A stretch of 64,000 nucleotides of DNA from CAZWRV01 sp964636325 (GCA_964636325.1 CAZWRV010000011.1:1-64000), one strand, 5' to 3'; shown: positions 14,696 through 23,653, counted from the first letter of the stretch. Numbers and translations: made by a program. Notes: generated by a model not told the origin, from the sequence alone.

Positions 14696-16414
14696 TCAGT
14701 AGATCCGCTTGACGGCACGCGTGGCCGTGTTGGACTCCGTGTGGCTGATAGGTATGGTGAAGGAGATGGTGCAGCGCTTGCCCTTTTCGCCGCTTGCGGA
14801 AATTGTTCCGCCGTGCGCCTCGACGATCCTCTTCGAGACGGTCAGGCCCAGTCCGGTGCCTGCCGAGCCCTTCGACGTGTAGAAGAGGTCGAAAATCTTC
14901 TGCGCTTCCTCGTTGCTTATGCCGATACCGTCGTCGGTGACGGAGATGACGATGTATTCCTTGCCCTCGTCGTAGGCGGCGTCGACGTAGATTGAGCCGG
15001 CCTTCGACTTGTCGTCGACGCTTTCCTTCTTGGTGTTGATGGCGTGTTCCGCGTTGCAGATGAGGTTCAGGAGGACCCTGTGCAGTCCGTGGCTGTCGAA
15101 CTCCGCGAAGAAGGGGGTGTCCTTGATGTCGGGGTTGACCTTCAGCTCGATGCCCTCCTGGCTCATCTGCGGGACGAGCAGTTCGATGACGTCCTTGATG
15201 ACGTTGTTGAGGTCGCCCATCTTCATGTTGGGCTTCTGCTCGCTGGTGAGGTTGAGCAGGTCGAGAACGAGGTTGCCGAGCCTCCTGTGGTTCTTGCTGA
15301 GGATTCCGAGTGATTCGGCGGCGAGCGCGAGGTCCTTCTCGTCTATCGCCATCTGCAGCAGGTTCAGGCTGCCGTCCAGTCCGGCGAGGATGTTCTTGAT
15401 GTGGTGGGAGAGGTTGGCCGCGGTGGTGCCGGTGGCGACGAGCCTTTCGTTCTTAAGGTTGAACTCGAGCAGCCTTATGTTTTCAAGGGCGAGGCCGGCG
15501 GTGTGGCCGATGACGGTCAGCAGCCTCAGGTCGTCCTGCGTGTATTTGTCCGTGGCGCTGGTCATGGTCAGATAGACCATTCCGGTCAGCTGCTGGTTGA
15601 CGATCATGGGCACGCACATCGTGCTTTTCACCTGGGGAGCCCCGACTGCGGTCGCCTGCTTTCCGGCGTAGGGGTCGACCGAGAGGACCGACTCGCGGTT
15701 CTCCTTGACGAAGTCGACGATCGTCTTGCTGATTTCGCTTTCCGGGATGTTCTGGATGGGGCCGCTCTTGTCCTTGCCGGCCACCGGCACGAATATGCCC
15801 TTTTCCAGGTTGTAGATGATAAGGAAGGCCTTCTCCACGGTCATTATGTTGAATATCGCCCCGAGAATCTTCTGGTGGAGCTTTTCCGGCGTTGCGGTGG
15901 ACGCGATCTGGTTCTGGAACTTGTAGACCGATGTGAGTATCTTGTTCTGTTCGGCGGCTGCCTTGACGGCGTCCGGCGCCGGCTTCTCCGCCGTGGATGA
16001 GGGTATGAACGTCTCAGGCTGGAGGCTGTATGTGAGGAACGGCAGGCTTACCGAGACCGTATCCTCGCCGGAGTATATGTTGAAGAGTTCGAAGAGGGTG
16101 TTCCCGATCCTGACGGGCGTCTTGGGGGGGATGAGCGCCTTGCCTGCGACCCTCTGGCCCACCATCCAGGTTCCGTTCGTGCTCTCGAGATCCTCGAGGA
16201 ACCACTTGCCCTCCTCCCATGAGAGCCTGCAGTGCACCCTTGAGACCAGGTTGTCGTGGAAGACGATGTCGGCCTCGTTGGAACGGCCTATGGTCTGAGT
16301 CTGGCTCTTGAGGGGTATCTCAGTACCCTTCATCGCGCCGCCGATTATCTTTATCACGAAGTCGCCGCTGCTAGCCGCGGCCGACCTGCTTTTGCTTTGC
16401 ATTTGTTGAGGCAT
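14696..16414 (-). CDS. FHA-GAF sensor histidine kinase
   Basis: A 572-residue soluble kinase. Residues 20-120 are an FHA domain (TIGRSNEADIVFHD, VSRVHC, ESTNGT), which binds phosphothreonine. Residues 150-310 look like GAF (VPMIVNQQLTGMVYLTM). The histidine kinase core has His337 in ANLSHHIKN as the phospho-acceptor, then an HATPase domain with NLICNAEHAI, DDGIGI and GTGLGLTVSKRI. No transmembrane segment is visible, so it senses cytoplasmic signals. FHA input suggests crosstalk with Ser/Thr kinases. ATG 16414 is supported by GGAG 5 nt upstream. No response regulator is adjacent. Confidence 0.88.
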   Translation of the reverse strand: MPQQMQSKSRSAAASSGDFVIKIIGGAMKGTEIPLKSQTQTIGRSNEADIVFHDNLVSRVHCRLSWEEGKWFLEDLESTNGTWMVGQRVAGKALIPPKTPVRIGNTLFELFNIYSGEDTVSVSLPFLTYSLQPETFIPSSTAEKPAPDAVKAAAEQNKILTSVYKFQNQIASTATPEKLHQKILGAIFNIMTVEKAFLIIYNLEKGIFVPVAGKDKSGPIQNIPESEISKTIVDFVKENRESVLSVDPYAGKQATAVGAPQVKSTMCVPMIVNQQLTGMVYLTMTSATDKYTQDDLRLLTVIGHTAGLALENIRLLEFNLKNERLVATGTTAANLSHHIKNILAGLDGSLNLLQMAIDEKDLALAAESLGILSKNHRRLGNLVLDLLNLTSEQKPNMKMGDLNNVIKDVIELLVPQMSQEGIELKVNPDIKDTPFFAEFDSHGLHRVLLNLICNAEHAINTKKESVDDKSKAGSIYVDAAYDEGKEYIVISVTDDGIGISNEEAQKIFDLFYTSKGSAGTGLGLTVSKRIVEAHGGTISASGEKGKRCTISFTIPISHTESNTATRAVKRIY

Positions 16415-16461
16415 GGGAACTCCGGAAATCATCCGATAAGTTAAACGCGGAGAGTGCTATT

Positions 16462-17457
16462 TCAAACATTTTTCCGCGAATCTTTCAATTGAATGTCGGG
16501 AAACTGGACGTCCCTTCCAGCGCAGTCGCCGACGGCGGCGAGGATTTCGGCGAGCTGACATGCCGCCTCCGGCCACTTCATTCCGAGGCATTCCTCCGCG
16601 AATTTCGCGACTCCTGGAAGCTTGACGAAGACAGGCAGGGGAGTGTCCACCGTTCCGGGCCTGTCCAGGACGGCCTCGTATATCGCCGCAGTTTCCGCAA
16701 TGGCCGGGGCGATGCTCCTGAGGCCTGGCATGAGCTGCATGTCGAGGATAGGCGCCGCCAGGCCGAGCGACCTCGCGAGAATATGCAGGTCCAGCGAGAT
16801 TTTCACGGAAGGGAAGAATTTGTTGGCGGGGCAGGGGACCAGTATGCCTTCCAGGGAAAGCGCCAATGTTTCACGGGACATCCGGCCCTCTATTTCGGTC
16901 CTGGGCACATGCCATGGGGCGGGACAGCCCGTCGCCGGAGCGGCCATCCGCGGTAGGCCGGCAGGGAGCCTTTCGGGATCGGCGCCCCTTTCCAGCATGT
17001 ATCTGGCGATTTCAATGACAAGTCCGCGAGGGGCCGCCGCGATTCCGAGCTTCAGCAAGGCGTCGGCGGTCCGTCCGGCCGCGGAGTCGATTGCGGAGGA
17101 GTCCGCCCTGAATGCGGCCTCTATCAGCGGGCGCAGCGCGGAAGGTTCTGGAGGGAGTCCGTCCCCGGCCTGGAACTTGCGCCTGTATGCCCATGATATC
17201 TCGGGCAGTCCGGCCTTTTCGAGGAAGCCGCAGATGAATGAGTCGATCTGGCCGGGTGCGAAGATCATGCCGTCCCTCGCCTCCTGCCTGAGCAGGTATT
17301 CTGCGGAAAAGGCGATGTCCTCGGACATCTCGCCGCCTCCGAAGCCGCAGTCCCTGCAGCACTCCGAAAGTCTCGCGCGGAGCTCTTCAAAGTCGTAGAA
17401 TTCGCGGCGGCCGTCCCCGAGCAGGGTGACCACCGCTGCTTCACTTATTCTTATCAT
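16462..17457 (-). CDS. NrdR-adjacent protein with ATP-cone-like N-terminus
   Basis: A 331-residue protein of no family I can name with confidence. The first 95 residues resemble a degenerate ATP-cone: GDGRREFYDFEELRARL, then helices, then MIFAPGQIDSFICGFLEK and a final ISWAYRRKF, parallel to NrdR's QREDFEREKIRAGI ... TTVELGNRVMKAL ... YVRFASVYRQF. The remainder (about 100-331) is Ala/Leu-rich and alpha-helical with GCPAPWHVPRTE in the middle. Its start overlaps the end of nrdR by 17 nt, so the two are co-translated. A nucleotide-sensing role linked to NrdR is inference. Confidence 0.7.
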   Translation of the reverse strand: MIRISEAAVVTLLGDGRREFYDFEELRARLSECCRDCGFGGGEMSEDIAFSAEYLLRQEARDGMIFAPGQIDSFICGFLEKAGLPEISWAYRRKFQAGDGLPPEPSALRPLIEAAFRADSSAIDSAAGRTADALLKLGIAAAPRGLVIEIARYMLERGADPERLPAGLPRMAAPATGCPAPWHVPRTEIEGRMSRETLALSLEGILVPCPANKFFPSVKISLDLHILARSLGLAAPILDMQLMPGLRSIAPAIAETAAIYEAVLDRPGTVDTPLPVFVKLPGVAKFAEECLGMKWPEAACQLAEILAAVGDCAGRDVQFPDIQLKDSRKNV

Positions 17458-17908
17458 TGCCGTGCCCCAGAATCCTTATCTCGTCTATGAACTGATCGAT
17501 GTCCTTGAACTGCCTGTAGACCGACGCGAACCTGACATAAGCGACGTCGTCCAGATCCTTGAGCGCCTTCATGACCCTGTTTCCGAGTTCGACCGTCGTG
17601 ACCTCCCTGTCGAAGTCGCGTTCGACTCCGGTGACGATCGCGTCGCATATCCGGTCTATTTCCACCGGGCTCACAGGCCGCTTCCAGCATGCCTTCTCGA
17701 TCCCCGCACGGATCTTTTCCCTCTCGAAGTCCTCGCGCTGGCTGTTCTTCTTTATCACCTTGAGCTCGACCGGGATGACTGTCTCGAACGTGGTGAAGCG
17801 GTGGCCGCAGCTCTGGCAGACACGGCGCCGCCGGACTCCGGCCCCCTCCTTGATTATCCTCGAATCTATGACCTTGTCCTCAAGGCAGTAGCAGTGCGGG
17901 CATCGCAT
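17441..17908 (-). CDS. nrdR: Transcriptional repressor NrdR
   Basis: A 155-residue NrdR. The zinc ribbon is formed by CPHC (Cys3, Cys6) and CQSC (Cys31, Cys34). The ATP-cone follows from about residue 50. NrdR represses ribonucleotide reductase genes in response to dATP/ATP balance. No nrd gene is in the window. A hairpin of family E lies 26 nt upstream of the start. Confidence 0.96.
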   Translation of the reverse strand: MRCPHCYCLEDKVIDSRIIKEGAGVRRRRVCQSCGHRFTTFETVIPVELKVIKKNSQREDFEREKIRAGIEKACWKRPVSPVEIDRICDAIVTGVERDFDREVTTVELGNRVMKALKDLDDVAYVRFASVYRQFKDIDQFIDEIRILGHGNDKNK

Positions 17909-17933
17909 AGTCCGTCCAAAGTTGGCAGTTAAA

Positions 17934-17974
17934 GTATGAATTCAGCAAAAGGGCGCAGTTTGCTGGATTCATAC
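17934..17974 (+). repeat. Hairpin element E, copy 2
   Basis: Arms GTATGAATTCAGC and GCTGGATTCATAC (one mismatch) flank the loop AAAAGGGCGCAGTTT. It lies 26 nt upstream of nrdR, but the loop sequence is on the strand opposite to that gene. Between 17975 and 18137 I see no other feature. Confidence 0.8.
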
Positions 17975-18137
17975 ACTTGTCCCGTTCTGCGGGGTTTCGA
18001 GCTTCGCGCTTCGGATTTTATACAACGCATAAAGCATGGAGCTCTGAGATAAAGACTCTTTATGGCTTACCATAGGTCTGAATCGACGGCGCGTCAAATC
18101 GGAATGAATTCGGCAGGTTACGGCATAATGCTCCTGG

Positions 18138-19859
18138 TTATTGGCGATCTTGCATCCTTTTCATCTGGGCGTCGAGCTTTTCGAGCTCCTTCCTGAGCTC
18201 CGGCTGCGAAGGCCACCTTGCAAGGGATTCCTCCCAAACCTTCTTCGCCTCCGCGCTCCTGCCCTGGTTGGCGAGGAGCGCGCCGAGGTTGTGGTATGCC
18301 CTTTTGTTGCCGGTGTGCAGGGATATCGCCGTGAGCAGAGCCTTCTCCGCCTCGTCATGCCTGCCGCTCCTGGCCAGGTACAAGCCCTTGTTGGCGAAGG
18401 CGTTGGAATACCTGGGGTAAATCAAGATGGCCTTCTCGCAGGCCCAGACTGCGTTTTTGAAGTCGCCGCCGTTTCCATACCGCACCGCAAGATTGTTCCA
18501 CATCTTCGCGCTGTGCGGCGATGTGAGGACGCCCACTTCCGCGAGCCTCCGCTCCGATTCCCATTCCGGGCAGCGCTTCTGCGTCCTCGCGCCGAGGCAT
18601 ATCACCGCCGCCAGGAAGACGAGCAGCATCGGCCAGAAACTTTCGAAACGCGAAATCCGCAGGAAAACGACGGCGCAGAAGATCGAAACCCATAGGGAAG
18701 GGAGGTAGAACAGGCGCTCGGCCAGGATTGTCCCGGCGGGGACGACGAGGTTTCCGCCCGGTATGATAGAGACCACGTATGCCATGGTCATGAACAGGCA
18801 GAAGCGCCGGAGGCGCGGATATGCCCTGGCGGCCGCGGCCGGAATCCCCAGGAACAGCAGAAGGGTGAGCCAGGCATAGGGGTCGAAGACCGACTTCGAC
18901 GGCAGGATCTGTGCGAACGAATAGTCGTGGGATAGGACGGCCGGCCAGAAGAACTTGGCCAGCATGACCCCCTGCAGCCTCACCGCCGAAACCGCCTGAA
19001 GAGGCTGCCCGACGGTCGCCAGGACATTGTCGATCCCGGGCTCGAAGTTCTCCTTCGCGGGAAAGACCGTTCCGAAGACCGCCGCACGGGAGGCGATGTA
19101 GACGGCCATGACTCCGGCATAGAGCAGATATTTCTTCGGGATGGACAGCCTGACGCCCGGCAGGTTCGGCTTCCTGCCGAGTCGTATCCGCCTCAGATAA
19201 ATATCCTGGAGGAGGCAGAGCAGGATGAATACTACTCCGTGCTCCTTGCTCCAGCACGCCAGGAGGAAGGATGCCCCGGCCGCAAACGACCACGCAAGGG
19301 GACGCCCCTTCATCGAATGAAATATCAGGCCGGAGAGCAGGAAGAGCAGGCAGAGGAGCTCACCTCTGCCGAAGGCCGGGACTACCGCCTCAGTGTGGAT
19401 CGGATGCACCGCGAAGAGCAGCGCCGCGGCCAGCGCCGGAAGCCTGCCCAGCCTCAGCCGCACCGCATATTTGAACACGAGCAGGACGACGATGAAGTGC
19501 AGGGCCAGGTTCGTGGCCCTGAACGCCGGAGAACTCAGGCCGAAAAGCTGCTTGCCCAGCCAGTATGTGAAAATCGTCACCGGCCTGTAGAGGCCCTGCT
19601 GCTGCCCGCCGTTCCAGAACCCGCGCGTCCAGCATTCGAGCGGATCCGCATCGCCCTTGTAAAGGGGATCTTCGACTATCAGCGGAACGTCGTCGAAGAC
19701 GAAATCGCCCTCCCATGACTTGAAGTATGGAAGGAGGACGGCGAGCAGCAGCGTCATGAATATCTGCACCGCGCCAAGCCGCGCCAGGAAGACCGTAGTG
19801 CTGGACTTCAATACGGACTTCTTCGGACATGTGTCGGATTCGGGATATTGAATGGTCAT
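18138..19859 (-). CDS. TMTC-like membrane protein with TPR tail, copy A
   Basis: A 573-residue polytopic membrane protein. The first luminal loop carries FVFDDVPLIVEDP, the Asp-Asp motif of GT-C/TMTC-like O-mannosyltransferases, followed by LYRPVTIFTYWLG and HPIHTEAVVPAFGRGELL. About ten membrane segments lead to a C-terminal set of TPRs (roughly residues 450-560) of the NNLAVRYGNGG/YPRYSNAFANKG type. It probably glycosylates exported proteins with a lipid-linked sugar. A paralog with the same layout is encoded 161 nt upstream on the same strand. Confidence 0.8.
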   Translation of the reverse strand: MTIQYPESDTCPKKSVLKSSTTVFLARLGAVQIFMTLLLAVLLPYFKSWEGDFVFDDVPLIVEDPLYKGDADPLECWTRGFWNGGQQQGLYRPVTIFTYWLGKQLFGLSSPAFRATNLALHFIVVLLVFKYAVRLRLGRLPALAAALLFAVHPIHTEAVVPAFGRGELLCLLFLLSGLIFHSMKGRPLAWSFAAGASFLLACWSKEHGVVFILLCLLQDIYLRRIRLGRKPNLPGVRLSIPKKYLLYAGVMAVYIASRAAVFGTVFPAKENFEPGIDNVLATVGQPLQAVSAVRLQGVMLAKFFWPAVLSHDYSFAQILPSKSVFDPYAWLTLLLFLGIPAAAARAYPRLRRFCLFMTMAYVVSIIPGGNLVVPAGTILAERLFYLPSLWVSIFCAVVFLRISRFESFWPMLLVFLAAVICLGARTQKRCPEWESERRLAEVGVLTSPHSAKMWNNLAVRYGNGGDFKNAVWACEKAILIYPRYSNAFANKGLYLARSGRHDEAEKALLTAISLHTGNKRAYHNLGALLANQGRSAEAKKVWEESLARWPSQPELRKELEKLDAQMKRMQDRQ

Positions 19860-20020
19860 TCGGTATCATTCCATGGGGGGCCGGATGTGTTGATCCCTGG
19901 ATCGCTGACTATTAAGGACTTATGCACGATTTAATCCTTGAACAACATGCATATTATACGATCAAAGCAGCCGACCGACTTCGGCCAACCCCCAGACCCC
20001 TTACGGGCGACTTGCAGCTT

Positions 20021-21688
20021 TTATTTATCCTGCCGCTTCCTGATGTCATCCTCCAGGATGCCGAGCGACTTTTTGATCATCGGCTGCGAGGGGTTTAGCT
20101 CGAGCGACCTGAGCCACATCTTCTTCGCGTCGCCGAGCCGGTCTCCGTTTGCGAGTATCGCACCGAGCTTGTTGTAGACCTCGGTATCCCGGCTGTCAAG
20201 CGAGACCAGCTTCTCCAGGTCAGCCCGGGCCTCGTCCATCCTTCCGAGCTTGATGAGGTAGAACGCCCTGTTCTTCAGCGTCCTCTTTGATTCCGGATAT
20301 ATTTCAAGCGATTTCCGGCATGCCTCTACGGCGGCCTCCATCTCGCCGTGATTGGCCAGTTCGACGGCGATGTTGTTCCATGTCTTCGTGCTGAACGGCG
20401 CGGTCCGCGTGCCCGCAATACAGATGTTCATCTGAGTGGCCCAGTCCTCGTTCCGGACGATTGTCCTTGCGGTGCAGGCTGCCAGGATGAGCAGGCAGAG
20501 TCCTATGCCGATCAATGCGTTCATCCGCCGGGCCAGCTGCACGAGGACGAGCGACGCCGCCAGGATGGACCAGGCGCTGGGCAAGTAGAAGAGCCTCTCG
20601 CCGAATATGGTTCCGGTCGGAGTGATTATGTTGGACGCCGGCAGTACCGAGACCACATAGAATACGGTCATGAGCAGCACCAGCTTTTTCTTCCTGCCGG
20701 CCGCGGCCAGCAGGATGGCCGCTCCGGCAAGCATCGCCAGCACGGCAAGCCAGGCCGAGATGTCAAATGCGCTTTCTGCCGGCATCAGCTGCTTGTAGGA
20801 ATAGTCGTGTGAGAGGACTGACGGCCAGAGCTGCTTCCAAAGCGCGAGCCCCTGCAGTTTCAGGGCGCTCACTATGCGTATGCCCGGGGAACATAATGCG
20901 AGCGGGTTGTCGCCCATGGGATCGAAATGCTCTAGCGACGGCAGGAAGGAGCCGGAATACGCGATCCTCGCCCACGCCGCGGCCGCGAAGGCCGCGCAGT
21001 AGAAGGCGTATCTCCAGGCCAGCGGTCGCAAGAGCACCGCGTGCGGCGCCAGGAAGCCGGCATAACAGTCGTATGCGATGCAGAGCGGGATCAATATTAT
21101 TCCGTGCTCCTTCGACCAGAATCCGAATACCGCGCACAGCATCACGCCCAGGGCCGCCGCCCGGCTCCGGTAGGAATACGTATGAAGGAGAAGGCCCGCG
21201 AACACGAAGAACGCGCATAGGAGTTCCGCCCTTCCGAAGGCGGGAGTCACCGCCTCGGTATGCAGCGGATGAACCGCGAATATCGCAGCGGCCAGCAGCG
21301 AGGCCGCGCGCCCCGCCCTGAACCTGAGCGCAAGCTTGTACAGCATCAGCACCGCGAGCGAGTGGATCAGCAGATTGAATATCCTGAACGCCGGCGGCCA
21401 GGCGCCGCTCAGCCGCATGTTGAGCCAGTATGTGAACGTCGCGAAGGGCCTGTAGAGACCCTGCGAGAATCCGCTCGACCAGAAGTCACGCTTCCAGCAG
21501 TCCAGCATGCGGCCTTCGCCGTAGAAAGGATCGTTCTGCAGGAGAGGAATGTCGTCGAAGACAAATTCACCTTCGATCCCGTTCATGTAGCAAAGCAGGA
21601 TGCACGCGGGCAGGATTATCCAGTCCAAGGCGAGAAGCCTCGACGTCAGTTTGAAGTGTCTCACTGTCGCATCAGGTCCCATGGACAC
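20021..21688 (-). CDS. TMTC-like membrane protein with TPR tail, copy B
   Basis: A 555-residue paralog of the preceding protein. It shares FVFDDIPLLQNDPFYG, LYRPFATFTYWLN, HPLHTEAVTPAFGRAELL, the central hydrophobic segments, TPTGTIFGERLFYLPS and the C-terminal TPRs. Overall identity by eye is moderate, so the tandem duplication is not recent. ATG at 21670s (MGPDATVRHF) may be the true start instead of 21688. Role as for copy A: likely GT-C transferase of the cell envelope. Confidence 0.8.
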   Translation of the reverse strand: MSMGPDATVRHFKLTSRLLALDWIILPACILLCYMNGIEGEFVFDDIPLLQNDPFYGEGRMLDCWKRDFWSSGFSQGLYRPFATFTYWLNMRLSGAWPPAFRIFNLLIHSLAVLMLYKLALRFRAGRAASLLAAAIFAVHPLHTEAVTPAFGRAELLCAFFVFAGLLLHTYSYRSRAAALGVMLCAVFGFWSKEHGIILIPLCIAYDCYAGFLAPHAVLLRPLAWRYAFYCAAFAAAAWARIAYSGSFLPSLEHFDPMGDNPLALCSPGIRIVSALKLQGLALWKQLWPSVLSHDYSYKQLMPAESAFDISAWLAVLAMLAGAAILLAAAGRKKKLVLLMTVFYVVSVLPASNIITPTGTIFGERLFYLPSAWSILAASLVLVQLARRMNALIGIGLCLLILAACTARTIVRNEDWATQMNICIAGTRTAPFSTKTWNNIAVELANHGEMEAAVEACRKSLEIYPESKRTLKNRAFYLIKLGRMDEARADLEKLVSLDSRDTEVYNKLGAILANGDRLGDAKKMWLRSLELNPSQPMIKKSLGILEDDIRKRQDK

Positions 21689-22008
21689 CGTCCGGCGTAT
21701 GAATTAGGCGCTGAATATTCTACCTCCGGCTGCAGAAGACGCGGAGTCGGCAGTTTCTGCCGCAGCAGATGGAATTTAACCCGTATCAGGAAACTTTCCT
21801 GGCAATTTCCAATAAAACGGGCATTCTTGATTCTCACCGCCTCGGCACCTCAGCGGCTTTTCGGTTCCGGATTCCAATTTGCCATTGTATCTCATTAATG
21901 TTCAGGAAATTGCATAAAAATATCTCCGAAATGTGATGTCGGTATTGAAAAACAGGTCCGGCGGTATATCTTTACCGTCCAAATCTTTCATCCACCCATC
22001 CGTTTAAC
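21689..22008. other. Intergenic region without recognised gene
   Basis: About 320 bp between the TMTC-like gene and tRNA-Asp. It holds a GTATGAATTAGGCGCTGAATATTC stretch near 21698 that recalls the arms of hairpin E but lacks its loop. No coding potential is convincing. Confidence 0.5.
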
Positions 22009-22085
22009 GGGGGCGTAGCTCAATTGGTTAGAGCGCCAGCCTGTCACGCTGGAGGTTGCGGGTTCGAGCCCCGTCGCTCTCGCCA
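22009..22085 (+). tRNA. tRNA-Asp (GTC)
   Basis: A complete cloverleaf with encoded CCA. Acceptor GGGGGCG pairs with CGCTCTC using two G-U pairs; the anticodon stem CCAGC/GCTGG holds CTGTCAC with anticodon GTC; the T arm is GCGGG-TTCGAGC-CCCGT. A 28-nt copy of its 3' end at 24293-24320 shows that it was an integration site. Confidence 0.97.
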
Positions 22086-22086
22086 T
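22059..22086 (+). repeat. Attachment site copy inside tRNA-Asp (attL)
   Basis: A 28-nt sequence starting CGGGTTCGAGCCCCGTCGCTC and ending CGCCAT, repeated at 24293-24320 with one mismatch (T at 22080, C at 24314). These two copies bound a 2.2 kb insert. Confidence 0.88.
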
Positions 22087-22577
22087 TTTCTCATAGGAGA
22101 AATGGTTTTTTTGCCCCTTCTGTTGTGCTCCTGTTGTGCTCAAAGGGGTTAAAATCTTGTCCCCAACTAGCTCGCTTAGTTCCGAAAGTCGTCCCTTTGT
22201 TGTTCTGGCGTAAGTGTTCATGGTGAGGATTGGCGTTGAGTGTCGGGCAAGGCTTTGCGCCTCTTTCGCATTGGCACCTGATTCAAGCACCAATGTGACG
22301 TAAGCGACGCGGCAAGCGTGAAAGCCTATCTCCCCTTCCGAGGTTTTCTTGGGAATACCTGCCTTTTTAAGGTCTATGTCGAGATTATGGGCAAGATGCG
22401 TTGCAGGCACAAAAAGCAAGGGGTTTTCAGGCGCTTTATATGGCCTCCGGGCAGCTTTAAAGCTGGCCATGTAGAGGTTTTCCGCCGTTCTATTTTTTAT
22501 GCTCTCAAGCAACTGGGCGACTAGAGATTTGGGCAAAGTTCATATAAGTTTTTCAAGGATGTTCGCCTTAGCCGTGC

Positions 22578-22766
22578 ATGGATGAAAACAATGAAATTGA
22601 AAAACTGGTTGCAAGGCTGAGGGAAGCCATCTCTGGCGATTTCAGCCCGAGGTTTGACGATCTTTCTTCGAAAATCCAGGATCTTGAGGACAACATAAAC
22701 GAGGCTCTTGAGGTTCTTAACGAAAGAAGATACGCGGGAGATGCCAAGGAGTATTACGAGGAATGA
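22578..22766 (+). CDS. Small coiled-coil protein, unrecognised
   Basis: A 62-residue acidic protein starting MDENNEIEKLVARLREA. The repeating hydrophobic pattern in FDDLSSKIQDLEDNINEALE predicts a coiled coil. No family known to me. Its stop overlaps an ATG at 22763 (ATGA) that opens the possible frameshift gene next to it. It lies in the integrated element. Confidence 0.5.
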   Translation: MDENNEIEKLVARLREAISGDFSPRFDDLSSKIQDLEDNINEALEVLNERRYAGDAKEYYEE

Positions 22767-23138
22767 GTCAACCCGATTCATCCGGAGTAAACTCGGAAGG
22801 CTTTCCCTGATATAGAAAAAAGAATCTGGATCAGAAGCGGAATCGTCGAGGAATTGGATTGCAGGCAGTCAAAACTTCTTGAGTTCGTACTTGAGAGAAT
22901 CAGATATTACTACAGGGAGCTTTACAGGACAAAGCCCTGTTATCAGTATCCTCTGACTCTTTTCCGTCTCAAGAAGCTTTGCGGGAGAAACTCGGTTTCC
23001 TTGGTTAACGCAGTCAGGATGCTTGCCAATACAGTTCCATTGGGCACTGATGAGGAACCCCCGATTTACTATGACAGGATAAAATCCGAAAAAAACAAAT
23101 GCCACAGGCCATACAGGATTTATTTGAGAAAAGCTTGA
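22763..23138 (+). CDS. Hypothetical protein, possible +1 frameshift at CCC-TGA
   Basis: ATG 22763 gives 15 codons (MSQPDSSGVNSEGFP) ending at TGA 22808. Skipping one base at CCC-T-GAT joins a second frame that continues DIEKRIWIRSGIVEELDCRQ and stays open to 23138, about 125 residues in all. The second frame has protein-like composition upstream of its first possible start (TTG 22854), which favours a joined reading. The ATG overlaps the preceding gene by ATGA. It could equally be a mutated gene in a decaying element. No family recognised; YYYRELYRTKPCYQYPLTL suggests a small helical fold. Confidence 0.5.
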
Positions 23139-23168
23139 CAGGAAACTCAGTTTTTAATTCTGGAGTCT

Positions 23169-23209
23169 CCCGCCGCTCCGACGAGTCGTGTGCCCATTCT
23201 CGCGGCGGG
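23169..23209. terminator. Hairpin between convergent genes
   Basis: CCCGCCGC at 23169-23176 pairs perfectly with GCGGCGGG at 23202-23209. It lies between the frameshift ORF and the convergent toxin gene and may terminate transcription from either side, although no long U-run follows. Confidence 0.4.
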
Positions 23210-23248
23210 AATCAAATCATGTCGTTATTAAAAAAGTGATTGGATAAT

Positions 23249-23653
23249 CTATTCCAGGTATTTTTTCACAAAGTCTGAAGGCTTGATTATAGTTATTCCG
23301 TTAATCCCTGAAAGATTCAGAAGATGTTTGTCACCGGAGATAATTATCTTCACCCCGGAAGCAATAGCGCAGGCGATAAACTTGTCATCATCAGGATCGT
23401 CTTTTATGAAATTGGGGGTATGCAGGACATCAACAAGCAGGATGTTTGAGGTCAGAAGATTCCAGAAGGAATCCATGTCGGAAAAGCTGTATTTCCCTTG
23501 AAGCCTCATTAAAACCCTATGGTATTCATCAAGGATTGGGGCTGAGGCTACAAGAGTAAGTTTCTTCGATTTCCAATTCTCAAGAATCTTTCCGGGAACG
23601 CCATTGAAAAACAGTGCCGAGGCTAAAACATTCGTGTCAATGACAATTTTCAC
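23249..23653 (-). CDS. PIN-domain toxin of a toxin-antitoxin pair (COG1569-like)
   Basis: A 134-residue PIN-domain ribonuclease. MKIVIDTNVLASALFFNG has the first conserved Asp6; a Glu is in ILDEYHRVL; KDDPDDDKFIACAIASG supplies the third acidic cluster and SGDKHLL the last Asp. This composition matches the PIN family toxins paired with AbrB-type antitoxins. It should cleave RNA when freed from its antitoxin. Its start overlaps the antitoxin stop by 4 nt. Probably stabilised the integrated element. Confidence 0.87.
   Translation of the reverse strand: MKIVIDTNVLASALFFNGVPGKILENWKSKKLTLVASAPILDEYHRVLMRLQGKYSFSDMDSFWNLLTSNILLVDVLHTPNFIKDDPDDDKFIACAIASGVKIIISGDKHLLNLSGINGITIIKPSDFVKKYLE

Larger units (their letters stand above)
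21988..22536 (-). pseudogene. Tyrosine recombinase (integrase) C-terminal remnant
   Basis: An open frame of 182 residues that is the end of a phage-type integrase. GFHACRVAYVTLVLESGANA contains the catalytic His-x-x-Arg, ARHSTPILTMNTYART the second His and the nucleophilic Tyr. The N-terminal arm-binding and first catalytic Arg regions are missing; an in-frame stop (22540-22542) precedes the TTG at 22536. The final residues (RATGLEPATSSV and beyond) are read through tRNA-Asp on the opposite strand, as is usual when the integrase abuts its tRNA attachment site. Unlikely to be active. Confidence 0.8.

Noticed and set aside
18141..19718. Several plus-strand ORFs opposite the TMTC-like gene
   Set aside because: Arg-rich shadows of a GC-rich membrane-protein gene.
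22521..22781. Reverse ORF of 86 codons in the integrated element
   Set aside because: Opposite the better-looking coiled-coil ORF and not continuous with the integrase remnant frame.
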